Positions 30,449 through 37,587 of a stretch of DNA of 41,238 bases are shown here, in pieces. Positions within the stretch are counted from its first letter, which is position 1, and each line of letters opens with the position of its first letter. Source of the DNA: Candidatus Blackburnbacteria bacterium RIFCSPLOWO2_01_FULL_40_20. GTDB lineage: Bacteria; Patescibacteriota; Microgenomatia; UBA8517; UBA10165. The stretch covers positions 75,312 through 116,549 of the forward strand of contig MHCC01000027.1 of the NCBI GenBank assembly GCA_001816475.1. Direction: 5' to 3'. Below the pieces are notes generated by a model. The model worked only from the letters and a program-made list of their open reading frames with translations. It did not search any database and was not told the DNA's origin. Made by a program: the position numbers and the translations under genes.

Positions 30449-31126
30449 CTATCCCGGCTCTATCTCATTATCATTTCCCGATATTATCTCAATTGCATGC
30501 GAAGTTCCAATGCGGTCAGCACCAGCTCGAATTAGTGCAATTGCTTTTTCGTACGTATCAATCCCCCCTGCCACTTTTATTTTTGCTCTACCCCCAACAA
30601 CTTTGTTTATAAGCTCAACCTCATCAACCGTTGGCCCCCTTTTACCCATTCCCGAATTTGTTTTAACAAAGTCGGCGCCAGATTCAACTACCAACTCAGA
30701 TGCTTTCTTAATTTGCTCTGTTGTTAGCAACTCTGTTTCAATTATAAATTTAACGATTGCTTTTGAGCTTAATTCTTTTACGCGCGAAACTATTTCTTTC
30801 ATCTCGACCAAAACTTCATCTTCTTTTCCACTTTTGAAAAGTCCCACATTCATGCAAAGATCCAATTCGTCTGCCCCATCTTGCACTGCTTCAACACACG
30901 AAGCAATTTTTGTATCTTTTGTGTCTTGCCCTAAGGGAAAAGAAACTGCAGTCCCAACAACTCCTATTGGTCCTAACTCTTCGCGAGCAAGCTTTACGTA
31001 ACACGGGTTAACAAAAGCTGCATGGAAGCCATATTCAACGACTTTTTGACACAGTTCTTTGATTTGGCCAATTGTTGCGTCTTGATGGTGGTTTGCAAAA
31101 TCTAAATAGTGGGTAACGTTTTCCAT
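30449..31126 (-). CDS. deoC: Deoxyribose-phosphate aldolase
   Basis: This 225-aa enzyme splits 2-deoxyribose-5-phosphate to glyceraldehyde-3-phosphate and acetaldehyde, a step in recycling deoxynucleosides. The Schiff-base Lys is in FVKTNSGMG (K155), a second Lys is in KVAGGI (K184), and the acid residue lies in ELDLCMN (D89). It starts at ATG 31126, one base after the upstream stop; the track's longer start overlaps the LOG gene. In CPR cells that cannot make nucleotides, this enzyme feeds salvaged deoxyribose into the triose pathway whose enzymes lie upstream and downstream. Confidence 0.92.
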   Translation of the reverse strand: MENVTHYLDFANHHQDATIGQIKELCQKVVEYGFHAAFVNPCYVKLAREELGPIGVVGTAVSFPLGQDTKDTKIASCVEAVQDGADELDLCMNVGLFKSGKEDEVLVEMKEIVSRVKELSSKAIVKFIIETELLTTEQIKKASELVVESGADFVKTNSGMGKRGPTVDEVELINKVVGGRAKIKVAGGIDTYEKAIALIRAGADRIGTSHAIEIISGNDNEIEPG

Positions 31127-31127
31127 G

Positions 31128-31730
31128 TTATATTCTAAAAGGACTTTTCTTCTCGTGGTCGTGGTCTCCATTTTTTTCCATCATTTCTTCAAATTCTTTT
31201 ATTGCAGGAACCACGTCTTGCGGCTCAACAACTATTTTGTAAACCTCCAGCTCTTGTTTCCTTATCTTCATCAGCCGAGTGATTTCTTCCATGATTGGGT
31301 ACCAAAATCCGCCATACAAAATAAAGGGTTTGTGATGACCAAAGTAAAGACGCGCTAAAGCCCAAGCCATTGCAAATTCCGAAAGAGTTCCTGTTCCGCC
31401 ATTAAAGATAATATACATGTCTCCCGCCTCAAGCATCCTTAGAGTCCGCTGGACATAATCAGGCAACTCATATAGCTCATCAACCTTGTTTTGCGGATCA
31501 CGTCCTTCAAAAAAGGTCATGTCTCGGGGATAAAAAGTAATGCCAGTTACCTTTCCGCCGGAAGAATGGGCACCTTCAGTCGAGGCGCGCATAACACCAG
31601 GCCCCGCACCGTTTACAATCGTATATCCAGCCTTGGCAATTTCTGCCGACACATCATATGCATCTTTGTAAAGCGGGTCTTTGGGGTCTGACTCAGAAAA
31701 CCCAAAAATGGCAATGTTTTTTATTGGCAT
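31128..31730 (-). CDS. LOG-family protein (TIGR00730-type)
   Basis: This 200-aa protein has a Rossmann-like fold with the LOG motifs NGAGPGVM (nucleotide-binding) and NGGTGTLSE, a variant of 'PGGxGTxxE'. Family members release nucleobase and ribose-5-phosphate from nucleoside monophosphates. Such an activity would fit a salvage pathway next to deoC. The end of the gene is acidic and His-rich (NGDHDHEKKS). One base separates it from the deoC start. Confidence 0.82.
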   Translation of the reverse strand: MPIKNIAIFGFSESDPKDPLYKDAYDVSAEIAKAGYTIVNGAGPGVMRASTEGAHSSGGKVTGITFYPRDMTFFEGRDPQNKVDELYELPDYVQRTLRMLEAGDMYIIFNGGTGTLSEFAMAWALARLYFGHHKPFILYGGFWYPIMEEITRLMKIRKQELEVYKIVVEPQDVVPAIKEFEEMMEKNGDHDHEKKSPFRI

Positions 31731-31761
31731 AACTAAAGAATTTTTAATTTAAAATTGAAAA

Positions 31762-32808
31762 TTAAACTTGCTCTCCAACTTTTATTGTCTGTTCCACCAA
31801 ACGCGTTGTGTATCCCCACTCATTGTCATACCACGCCATCACCTTGACTAAATCTCCATCAATCACTCGAGTCAAGTTAAGGTCGACTATTGCCGATTCT
31901 GTTCGGCCCAGGATATCACTTGATACTAATTGCTCATCAGTTACAGCAACTATTCCTTTCCACCTTGGGTCGTCTGCAGCTTCTTTGAAAATATTGTTAA
32001 TCTCCTCAACTGTTGTTGGTCGCGCGGTAACAAAAGTAAAATCTGTTATTGATCCACAAATTACAGGCACTCGAAGTGAGATGCCGTCAAAAAGCCCTTC
32101 CAGTTCTTTTACTGCTTTTGCTGCAGCGTGGGCTGCGCCGGTTGTTGTTGGAATAATGTTGTTGTAGGCTCTGGCGCGTCCCAAATCACTTGAATGTCCG
32201 CCAGGCGGCGATCCGTCAACTATATTTTGTTCTGCAGTTAAGGCATGGACCGTTGAAAGCGCAGCTTTTTTAATTCCAATTTTGGAAACCATGATCGCCG
32301 CAATTGGAGCAACACAATTTGTTGTGCAGGAGGCGTTTGAAATTATATTTTGCTCACCTTTGTATTCGTTTGCACCAAGAACATATGTACCGATAGAGTC
32401 GTCTTTGGCAGGTGCGGAGATTACAACTTTTTTAGCCCCACCAACAAAATGTTGTTTTGCGCCTTCACTTGACGTAAACACGCCAGTCGATTCAATAACA
32501 ACATCGGCCTGGTATTTACTCCAAGGAATTCGCGATGGTTCGCGTTGTGCAAGCATTGGATACCGCTTGCCGTCAATTACCAGTGCTCCAATTTCAGGAT
32601 CCACACTTCCCGAGTTTTCGATTTGTATTTGTTTCTCAAACTTTCCATAAACCGAGTCGTATCGAAGAAGATGCGCCCATCCGGCAACGTCTAGCGATCC
32701 CGAAGTATTAATTGCAACAATTTCTATTTGGTCAGAATAGTTTTGAAGTGCAACTCGAAACGTGAGTCGTCCAATTCTTCCAAAACCATTAATGGCAGCA
32801 CAAACCAT
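31762..32808 (-). CDS. gap: Glyceraldehyde-3-phosphate dehydrogenase, type I
   Basis: This 348-aa enzyme oxidises glyceraldehyde-3-phosphate to 1,3-bisphosphoglycerate. The N-terminal motif INGFGRIGRLTFR binds the cofactor, and the active site is SNASCTTNC with Cys161. The usual Asp of NAD-specific forms after strand two is replaced (VAINTSGSLD), so it may accept NADP too; this is inference. Other motifs are intact (AWYDNEWGYTTR). It is upstream of the LOG gene and downstream of pgk. The intergenic gap to pgk carries inverted hexamer arrays. Confidence 0.95.
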   Translation of the reverse strand: MVCAAINGFGRIGRLTFRVALQNYSDQIEIVAINTSGSLDVAGWAHLLRYDSVYGKFEKQIQIENSGSVDPEIGALVIDGKRYPMLAQREPSRIPWSKYQADVVIESTGVFTSSEGAKQHFVGGAKKVVISAPAKDDSIGTYVLGANEYKGEQNIISNASCTTNCVAPIAAIMVSKIGIKKAALSTVHALTAEQNIVDGSPPGGHSSDLGRARAYNNIIPTTTGAAHAAAKAVKELEGLFDGISLRVPVICGSITDFTFVTARPTTVEEINNIFKEAADDPRWKGIVAVTDEQLVSSDILGRTESAIVDLNLTRVIDGDLVKVMAWYDNEWGYTTRLVEQTIKVGEQV

Positions 32809-32812
32809 ATAA

Positions 32813-32927
32813 GATAAAGATACAGAAACAGATAAAGATTAACAAGCCTATTTATTAATCAAGCCTGTTAGCATTTTACAAACCTCTAATTTTCGAAATT
32901 GAAAAGCCATTTTTCTGTATCTTTATC
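32813..32927. repeat. Inverted hexamer arrays flanking the pgk-gap gap
   Basis: GATAAAGATACAGA (from 32813) and its exact reverse complement TCTGTATCTTTATC (32914-32927) enclose about 85 bp. The right arm supplies the stop codon of pgk. Between them is an imperfect hairpin (TAACAAGCCT, then AAGCCTGTTA). Confidence 0.6.
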
Positions 32928-33951
32928 TTAACGCTTTCAGCCCCGGCAAATCGCCTTTTGCAATAAATTGAAGCATTGCACCACCTCCCGTTGAAACGTA
33001 ATCCATTCTTTCAACTAAATTTAATTCTTTTAATGCCTTAATCGTATCTCCACCGCCCACTACCTTGTACCCTTTGGAATTTGCAATACTTTCGGCAATA
33101 ATTTGCGTTCCATCCCAATATCCACGATCAACATCTCCCATCGGTCCGTTCCAAACTATTGTCCCCGCTCTTTTTATAACTTCAGTAAAGTTTTTTGCTG
33201 AGTCGGGCGTAATATCTTCTTTGTTGCTACCAAGAAGTGCGGCAACAACACAAGCTTTTCCATCTTTTTCCCGGCAATAGGACTTAGTCTTTTGCGGAAG
33301 AACGCCACCAACCAAAACCCAATCCGCGCGATCAAGTAATTTATCAATCAAAAACGCCTTATCCATTTTCCCACCACCAATTACAAAAACTACTGGCTCT
33401 TTTGGATTTGTTAACACCTTACTTAGCGCGCGAACTTCTTCCACTAGATGAAACCCCGCTGCCACATTCTTAGACTTAGACTTGGACTGCATTACTTCGG
33501 GCAGCGCAACTATTGAGGCTTGTTCTCTGTGGGAGGAGCCAAATGCATCGTTTATATAAACGTCACCTTGTTTTGCCAATTCCTTTGCAAAATTAATATC
33601 GTTTTTTTCTTCACCCTCATCAAACCTTAAATTTTCTCTAACAAAAATATGTCCTTTGTTGACTGTTTCTTCTCCCAACTCTTCTTTCAAAATTTCCATC
33701 AGTGCATCTCCAACCGGTCTTAGGCTTAAACTTGCGCTTAAACCATTCGGCCTCCCTTTGTGACCCAAAACAACTATTTGTTTACACTCATGCTCTATTA
33801 AATACTTAATGGTAGTAACAGAAGCCCTTAATCTAAAATCGTCTCCGGTGCTGTCCTTATCCGTATCTTTATCTATTGTTACATCCAAATCCAATCTTAA
33901 AAGAACTCTTTTGTTTTTGACGTCTAGATATTGAAGTGGGGGTAAATTCAT
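32923..33951 (-). CDS. pgk: Phosphoglycerate kinase, short and divergent
   Basis: This 342-aa enzyme should make ATP from 1,3-bisphosphoglycerate. It is clearly PGK: GRPNG, ENLRFDEGEE, INDAFGSSHREQAS, GPMGDVD, VVGGGDTIKAL and STGGGAMLQF are all present. It is about 50 residues shorter than most bacterial forms. The substrate-binding segment reads LRLDLDVTI where most have 'RVDFNVP', and GGGKMDKA replaces the usual GGAKVSDK. An insert (DKDTDKDST) comes from a hexamer array, and a second simple repeat encodes SKSKSK. The stop codon lies in a further array. It lies between tpiA and gap in the same direction. Confidence 0.9.
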   Translation of the reverse strand: MNLPPLQYLDVKNKRVLLRLDLDVTIDKDTDKDSTGDDFRLRASVTTIKYLIEHECKQIVVLGHKGRPNGLSASLSLRPVGDALMEILKEELGEETVNKGHIFVRENLRFDEGEEKNDINFAKELAKQGDVYINDAFGSSHREQASIVALPEVMQSKSKSKNVAAGFHLVEEVRALSKVLTNPKEPVVFVIGGGKMDKAFLIDKLLDRADWVLVGGVLPQKTKSYCREKDGKACVVAALLGSNKEDITPDSAKNFTEVIKRAGTIVWNGPMGDVDRGYWDGTQIIAESIANSKGYKVVGGGDTIKALKELNLVERMDYVSTGGGAMLQFIAKGDLPGLKALR

Positions 33952-33998
33952 ACAACTAATATTAACACTACTTGGACGTTGGTACGGAATTGTGGTTG

Positions 33999-34655
33999 TT
34001 AATCAAACCCCTCCGCCAGTGCCAAAACAACCTTTTTGGGATTTTCTGATAAAACTATTGCCGAAGAAACTGCAACACCTTGAGCTCCCAACTCTAAACT
34101 TTTTGCCACATCTTCCTTGTCTTGTATTCCTGCTCCAACAACCAATGGGATTCTTGCTTCTTTTGCTATTTCAACAGCTTTTACAATCTCATCAGACTTC
34201 GCTTTTGCAACTGAAGTTTCTTTTGATGCAATAAGCTCTGGCGGTTCAAACGCAACGTACGTTGGCTTAAGCTTTGCTACTTTTTCCAACTCTTCAAGGT
34301 TTGACGCAAATACCAAAGTTCCAAGACCTGCTTTTTGACAACGTTTTATAACTTCTTTTAGTTGTCCACCTTCTAGTTTGTGTTCAGAATGGTTTAATAA
34401 AGTGCCAGTGGCACCTGCCTCACTCACAGCCTCTGGTGTAACCCACCCAGTAAATTGACCCTGTTCGGCGCTATCCACATGTTGTGCCCAGATGGTATAA
34501 AGTGTGGCAATTGTTGAAGACCTGATGTCTGTTGCTTGAACAACCGGAACAATAGGTATTTTTGTTGTTGCTTGACAGTTTGATAATATGCGCACCAACT
34601 CTACAGCCTTTACACCAGTTGCTTCTTTGTAAGTTTTGAAGTTAACGAAGATCAT
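33999..34655 (-). CDS. tpiA: Triosephosphate isomerase, short archaeal-like form
   Basis: This 218-aa enzyme interconverts dihydroxyacetone phosphate and glyceraldehyde-3-phosphate. Lys7 (NFKTY), His89 (LLNHSEHK) and Glu137 (YVAFEPPELI) form the catalytic set. The phosphate loop is VVGAGI, then GVAVSSAIV. At 218 aa it is shorter than the usual bacterial 250 and resembles archaeal TIMs. It lies 47 bp upstream of pgk and 16 bp downstream of the ZIP transporter gene. Confidence 0.93.
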   Translation of the reverse strand: MIFVNFKTYKEATGVKAVELVRILSNCQATTKIPIVPVVQATDIRSSTIATLYTIWAQHVDSAEQGQFTGWVTPEAVSEAGATGTLLNHSEHKLEGGQLKEVIKRCQKAGLGTLVFASNLEELEKVAKLKPTYVAFEPPELIASKETSVAKAKSDEIVKAVEIAKEARIPLVVGAGIQDKEDVAKSLELGAQGVAVSSAIVLSENPKKVVLALAEGFD

Positions 34656-34671
34656 AAATTAAGAATACCAC

Positions 34672-35415
34672 TTAAACAGGCAATATTGTAGTCATCAACC
34701 AAACCAAAACGACTCCCCCAATAAATAAGCTGGACTGGTGCCAAGGAATATCCTTTTGTTCTTCCTGAACCTCCGGAAGAAGGTCGGATAGCGAGATATA
34801 AAGAAATAACCCACCAGCGATTGCCAAGAGCGAGACCAAGCTGTTTTCAAAATTGGCAGAAAACAAAAGAGCCACGCCTGCACCCAAAAATGTAGACATT
34901 GCTGAAAGTAAATTAACTAGGATTATTTTTGGTTTTTTCCATCCAGCGGCAAGCATCAAACCAAAGTCTCCCATCTCGTGGGGCAGCTCGTGCAAAAAAG
35001 TAGCAACGGCGACCACAAAGCCCAATTTCGGGTCGACTAAAAATGCCGTAGCGATTGCTAGCCCATCTATAAAATTGTGGATTGTGTCACCTGAGATAAC
35101 CAAAGGAAGAGAAGTTTTAAGAGTCTTTACGTGGCCTTCATGGTGGTGCAAATGCAGCAAGAACTGTTCAAACAAGAAAGCTACAACCACTACCAACAAG
35201 ACAAGTTGTAATACCACTCTTACATTCGACCCCTCAATTGCCTCAGGTAAGATATCAAGCAACGACACTGCAAGCATCACACCAGCTGCAAAAGGTATTG
35301 CATGGATTGATAATACTTTTGCAAGTTTCTCCTGAGACAAAAGAAAAATACCACCAATTAATCCTGCCACACTCCCCAATGTTGTTAGCCCTATTACTGA
35401 AAGAATAGTTTCCAC
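34672..35415 (-). CDS. ZIP-family metal transporter
   Basis: This 247-aa protein has about eight membrane segments. It has the metal-binding HNFIDG and HELPHEMGD motifs in consecutive helices, as in ZIP transporters that take up zinc, iron or manganese. A His-rich loop (LHLHHHEGHVK) lies between segments three and four. It is placed between the response regulator and tpiA in the same direction, 37 bp after the former. It could supply metal to enzymes of this run, but the specificity is not readable. Confidence 0.92.
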   Translation of the reverse strand: METILSVIGLTTLGSVAGLIGGIFLLSQEKLAKVLSIHAIPFAAGVMLAVSLLDILPEAIEGSNVRVVLQLVLLVVVVAFLFEQFLLHLHHHEGHVKTLKTSLPLVISGDTIHNFIDGLAIATAFLVDPKLGFVVAVATFLHELPHEMGDFGLMLAAGWKKPKIILVNLLSAMSTFLGAGVALLFSANFENSLVSLLAIAGGLFLYISLSDLLPEVQEEQKDIPWHQSSLFIGGVVLVWLMTTILPV

Positions 35416-35452
35416 ACAATGAGGATATCACAGTCGAATAACCATTTTCACA

Positions 35453-36127
35453 CTATGTCTCTTTAAGAACATAACCGAACCCGCGAATAGAGTGGAGTAA
35501 TTTTTTGGTACGATTACTGTCAATCTTTTTACGAAGATATCCCATGTAAACATCAACAACCCGAGTGTCGACGTCCTCTGAGTAATACCATACTTTGTTT
35601 AAGATAGCGTCACGAGTTAAGACACGGCCCTTGTTAGTCATTAAATATTGGAGTAGTTTAAATTCCTGGGGAGTCAACTTAATTTGTCTGCCTCTTCTGT
35701 GCACTTCAAAAGTAGTGTTATCAAGCTCTAAGTCTGCCACCTTCAATTTTTCATCTATGTTATTTCTAAACCTCAATCTTGCTCTAACCCTTGCCAAAAG
35801 CTCATCGACGACAAATGGTTTAGTTATGTAGTCGTCAGCCCCAAGATTAAGTCCTTTGATAACATCGGGTGTGGTATCTCGCGCGGTTAAGATAATTATG
35901 CGCATTTCTGGGTGTTTTTTCCTTATTTCAAGGCAAACACTTTCGCCGCTCATTACAGGAAGTCCAAGGTCCAGTACTACCAAATCAAAATCGTTTGAAT
36001 TAACAAGCTTTAAGACTTCTACCCCGTCTGAGGCAGTCTTCACAAAGTAGCCTGCTTCAACAAAGAGTTCTTTAAGAGAGTCTCTCAAATCTTTGTCGTC
36101 TTCAACAATTAAAATTTTGTATACCAT
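35453..36127 (-). CDS. OmpR/PhoB-family response regulator
   Basis: This 224-aa protein has a receiver domain with acidic pocket (VEDDKD), phospho-acceptor Asp53 (VVLDLGLP), then LTARD and ITKPF. The C-terminal winged helix (about 130-224) is of the Trans_reg_C kind (LTPQEFKLLQYLMTNKGRVL and VDVYMGYLRKKID, then GFGYVL). No histidine kinase gene lies next to it. Direct repeats of the type CTTAC at 11-bp spacing upstream are probably its own binding sites. It is first in the leftward run that goes on to the ZIP gene and tpiA. Confidence 0.94.
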   Translation of the reverse strand: MVYKILIVEDDKDLRDSLKELFVEAGYFVKTASDGVEVLKLVNSNDFDLVVLDLGLPVMSGESVCLEIRKKHPEMRIIILTARDTTPDVIKGLNLGADDYITKPFVVDELLARVRARLRFRNNIDEKLKVADLELDNTTFEVHRRGRQIKLTPQEFKLLQYLMTNKGRVLTRDAILNKVWYYSEDVDTRVVDVYMGYLRKKIDSNRTKKLLHSIRGFGYVLKET

Positions 36128-36159
36128 TATTGCTTCCTATTTCGCCAGCTTCCTTACAC

Positions 36160-36165
36160 ATTATA
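36160..36165 (-). promoter_or_regulatory. -10 box of the response-regulator promoter
   Basis: On the minus strand TATAAT (36160-36165) lies 33 bases before the start codon. The -35 position (CTAGAT) is poor, as expected of a promoter that needs an activator. Confidence 0.55.
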
Positions 36166-36203
36166 CACAAAATTCTTAAAAAATCTAGCGGCAATTTTTG
36201 ATT

Positions 36204-36249
36204 TTCTTACACAATTTTAACACTTACTGCTTTCTTACTTTCTTCTTAC
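36204..36249 (-). promoter_or_regulatory. Direct repeats, likely response-regulator binding sites
   Basis: On the plus strand TTCTTAC (36204-36210), CACTTAC (36221-36227), TTCTTAC (36232-36238) and TTCTTAC (36243-36249). The last three are spaced exactly 11 bp, the spacing of PhoB/OmpR-type half-sites. They lie about 50-95 bp upstream of the predicted transcription start. Confidence 0.55.
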
Positions 36250-36460
36250 CGGCTGCTCACTTGCAAGCAATAATATGTAACTCAAATCATGTTTGCCCTC
36301 TTGAAAAATTTAGCTCTTCAACACGAACGCTCTACTTTTTTTGCCAACCCACCAGGACGCGGACGAACAGGTCGAGGAGGTGGGTAGGAAAAACCAAACT
36401 CATATAATCCTAGCAGCGAAACATACGGTCTAAGTGCCGCATGTTTTGTATTGGAAGAGC
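36250..36460. other. Intergenic stretch between the regulator and rpoD, with a short ORF and a hairpin
   Basis: The whole gap is 36128-36460. It contains a 32-codon plus-strand ORF (36289-36387) that ends in a Gly/Arg-rich tail (ANPPGRGRTGRGGG). Overlapping this, CCAACCCACC (36344-36353) pairs with GGTGGGTAGG (36379-36388) with one mismatch and a 25-base loop. The local GC is higher than nearby. There is no T run after the stem on either strand, so it is not a plain terminator. I cannot say whether it is a small RNA, a peptide gene or a relic. Confidence 0.35.
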
Positions 36461-37546
36461 CTAATCTAAATAATCCTGAAGTTTTTTGCGGCGTGATGGG
36501 TGCTTTAACTTACGAAGAGCCTTTGCTTCAATTTGACGAATTCTCTCACGGGTAACACCAAACTCTCGTCCAACTTCCTCCAAAGTCATTGGCTTGCTAC
36601 CGTTTATTCCAAATCTTAATTTCAACACCCTCGACTCTCTATCTGTTAAAGTTGAAAAAACTTCTTCCAAGCTTTCTTTTAACAATTCTCGCGATGCTTG
36701 GTCAACTGGAGAAGGTTGAGTTGTATCTTCGATAAAGTCTCCAAGTAAACTGTCTTCTTCTTCTCCGACCTTTGCATCAATTGAAGTAACCTCCTGGGCA
36801 ATTTTGAAAATTTCTCGAACTCTGTCTGAGGACATCCCCATCTCGTCAGCTATCTCCTCAGGAGTAGGCTCCCGACCTAATTCTTGCATCAGCTTTCGAG
36901 AAACCCGGAAAAGTTTATTGATTGTCTCCACCATATGAACTGGGATTCTAATAGTTCGAGCTTGGTCTGCAATTGCACGTGTTATTGCCTGTCTAATCCA
37001 CCAAGTTGCATAGGTTGAAAATTTATAACCCTTGCGCCAATCGTATTTTTCAACAGCTCGAATCAACCCTTGATTACCTTCTTGAATTAAATCAAGGAGT
37101 GTTAATCCTCGCCCTACATATTTTTTTGCAATTGAAACAACCAAACGAAGGTTGGCCTGAGTCAAACGCTCTTTTGCCTTCTTGTCATTTTTCTCAATCT
37201 TTTTTGCTAAATCCACCTCTTCTTCTGAAGAAATAAGCCTGAATCTTCCTATTTCCCGAAGATATTGACGTACGGGGTCAGTGGACGTACCTTCCTCAAG
37301 CCGGGTTAGCACCTCTATCTCGCGCTCCAAAACATCCAAAGACTTTGAATCTTCTGTTAGATCACCCTCTGTAACTGATTCAAAAACGTCAACGCCCTCC
37401 CCTAAAAGCTTAAAATAAAGCTCTTCCAACTCCTCAAGCCTGTCTTCTGCGTCAGGAAAAGCCTCGAGTATTTCCTCTTGAGTCAAAAAGCCCTGAGACT
37501 TCCCTTTTTCAAAAAGCGCTAGTGTTTGCTTCCTAAGTTTTGCCAT
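36461..37546 (-). CDS. rpoD: Primary RNA polymerase sigma factor
   Basis: This 361-aa sigma-70 starts at ATG 37546 ([11 protein letters not shown]). It has a short region 1.1, region 1.2 ([20 protein letters not shown]), region 2 ([20 protein letters not shown] with [19 protein letters not shown] and [13 protein letters not shown]), region 3, and region 4 with the helix-turn-helix [20 protein letters not shown]. The strong -10 TATAAT boxes found through the window fit this protein. It follows dnaG by 41 bp, the usual macromolecular-synthesis order. A hairpin (AAGGGC/GCCCTT) lies seven bases before its start. Confidence 0.95.
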   Translation of the reverse strand: MAKLRKQTLALFEKGKSQGFLTQEEILEAFPDAEDRLEELEELYFKLLGEGVDVFESVTEGDLTEDSKSLDVLEREIEVLTRLEEGTSTDPVRQYLREIGRFRLISSEEEVDLAKKIEKNDKKAKERLTQANLRLVVSIAKKYVGRGLTLLDLIQEGNQGLIRAVEKYDWRKGYKFSTYATWWIRQAITRAIADQARTIRIPVHMVETINKLFRVSRKLMQELGREPTPEEIADEMGMSSDRVREIFKIAQEVTSIDAKVGEEEDSLLGDFIEDTTQPSPVDQASRELLKESLEEVFSTLTDRESRVLKLRFGINGSKPMTLEEVGREFGVTRERIRQIEAKALRKLKHPSRRKKLQDYLD

Positions 37547-37553
37547 ACACGAA

Positions 37554-37571
37554 AAGGGCAACAAAGCCCTT
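37554..37571 (-). promoter_or_regulatory. Hairpin between dnaG and rpoD
   Basis: AAGGGC and GCCCTT form a perfect 6-bp stem with a six-base loop, followed on the minus strand by TTCG and then the rpoD ATG. It may be a weak terminator or attenuator that sets the dnaG to rpoD ratio, or an RNA-processing site. Confidence 0.45.
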
Positions 37572-37587
37572 CTTTCCTATTATACCC

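Larger units (their letters stand above)
27624..33873. repeat. Dispersed (GATAMA)n hexamer arrays
   Basis: Short arrays of GATAAA and GATACA units, seen here as TATCTTTATCTGTATC-type runs, lie at 27624-27638, 29302-29321, 29467-29486, 29741-29759, 32813-32839, 32914-32927 and 33854-33873. Five are in frame in coding sequence and encode DKDTDK-like peptides; two flank the pgk-gap intergenic region as inverted copies. The interval given spans the outermost arrays. Confidence 0.8.

Noticed and set aside
27624-33873. DKDTDK peptides as calcium-binding loops (DxDxD)
   Set aside because: The same DNA hexamers occur in intergenic sequence, so a spreading DNA repeat explains them better than a selected protein motif.
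36344-36388. Intrinsic terminator
   Set aside because: No T run follows the stem on either strand.
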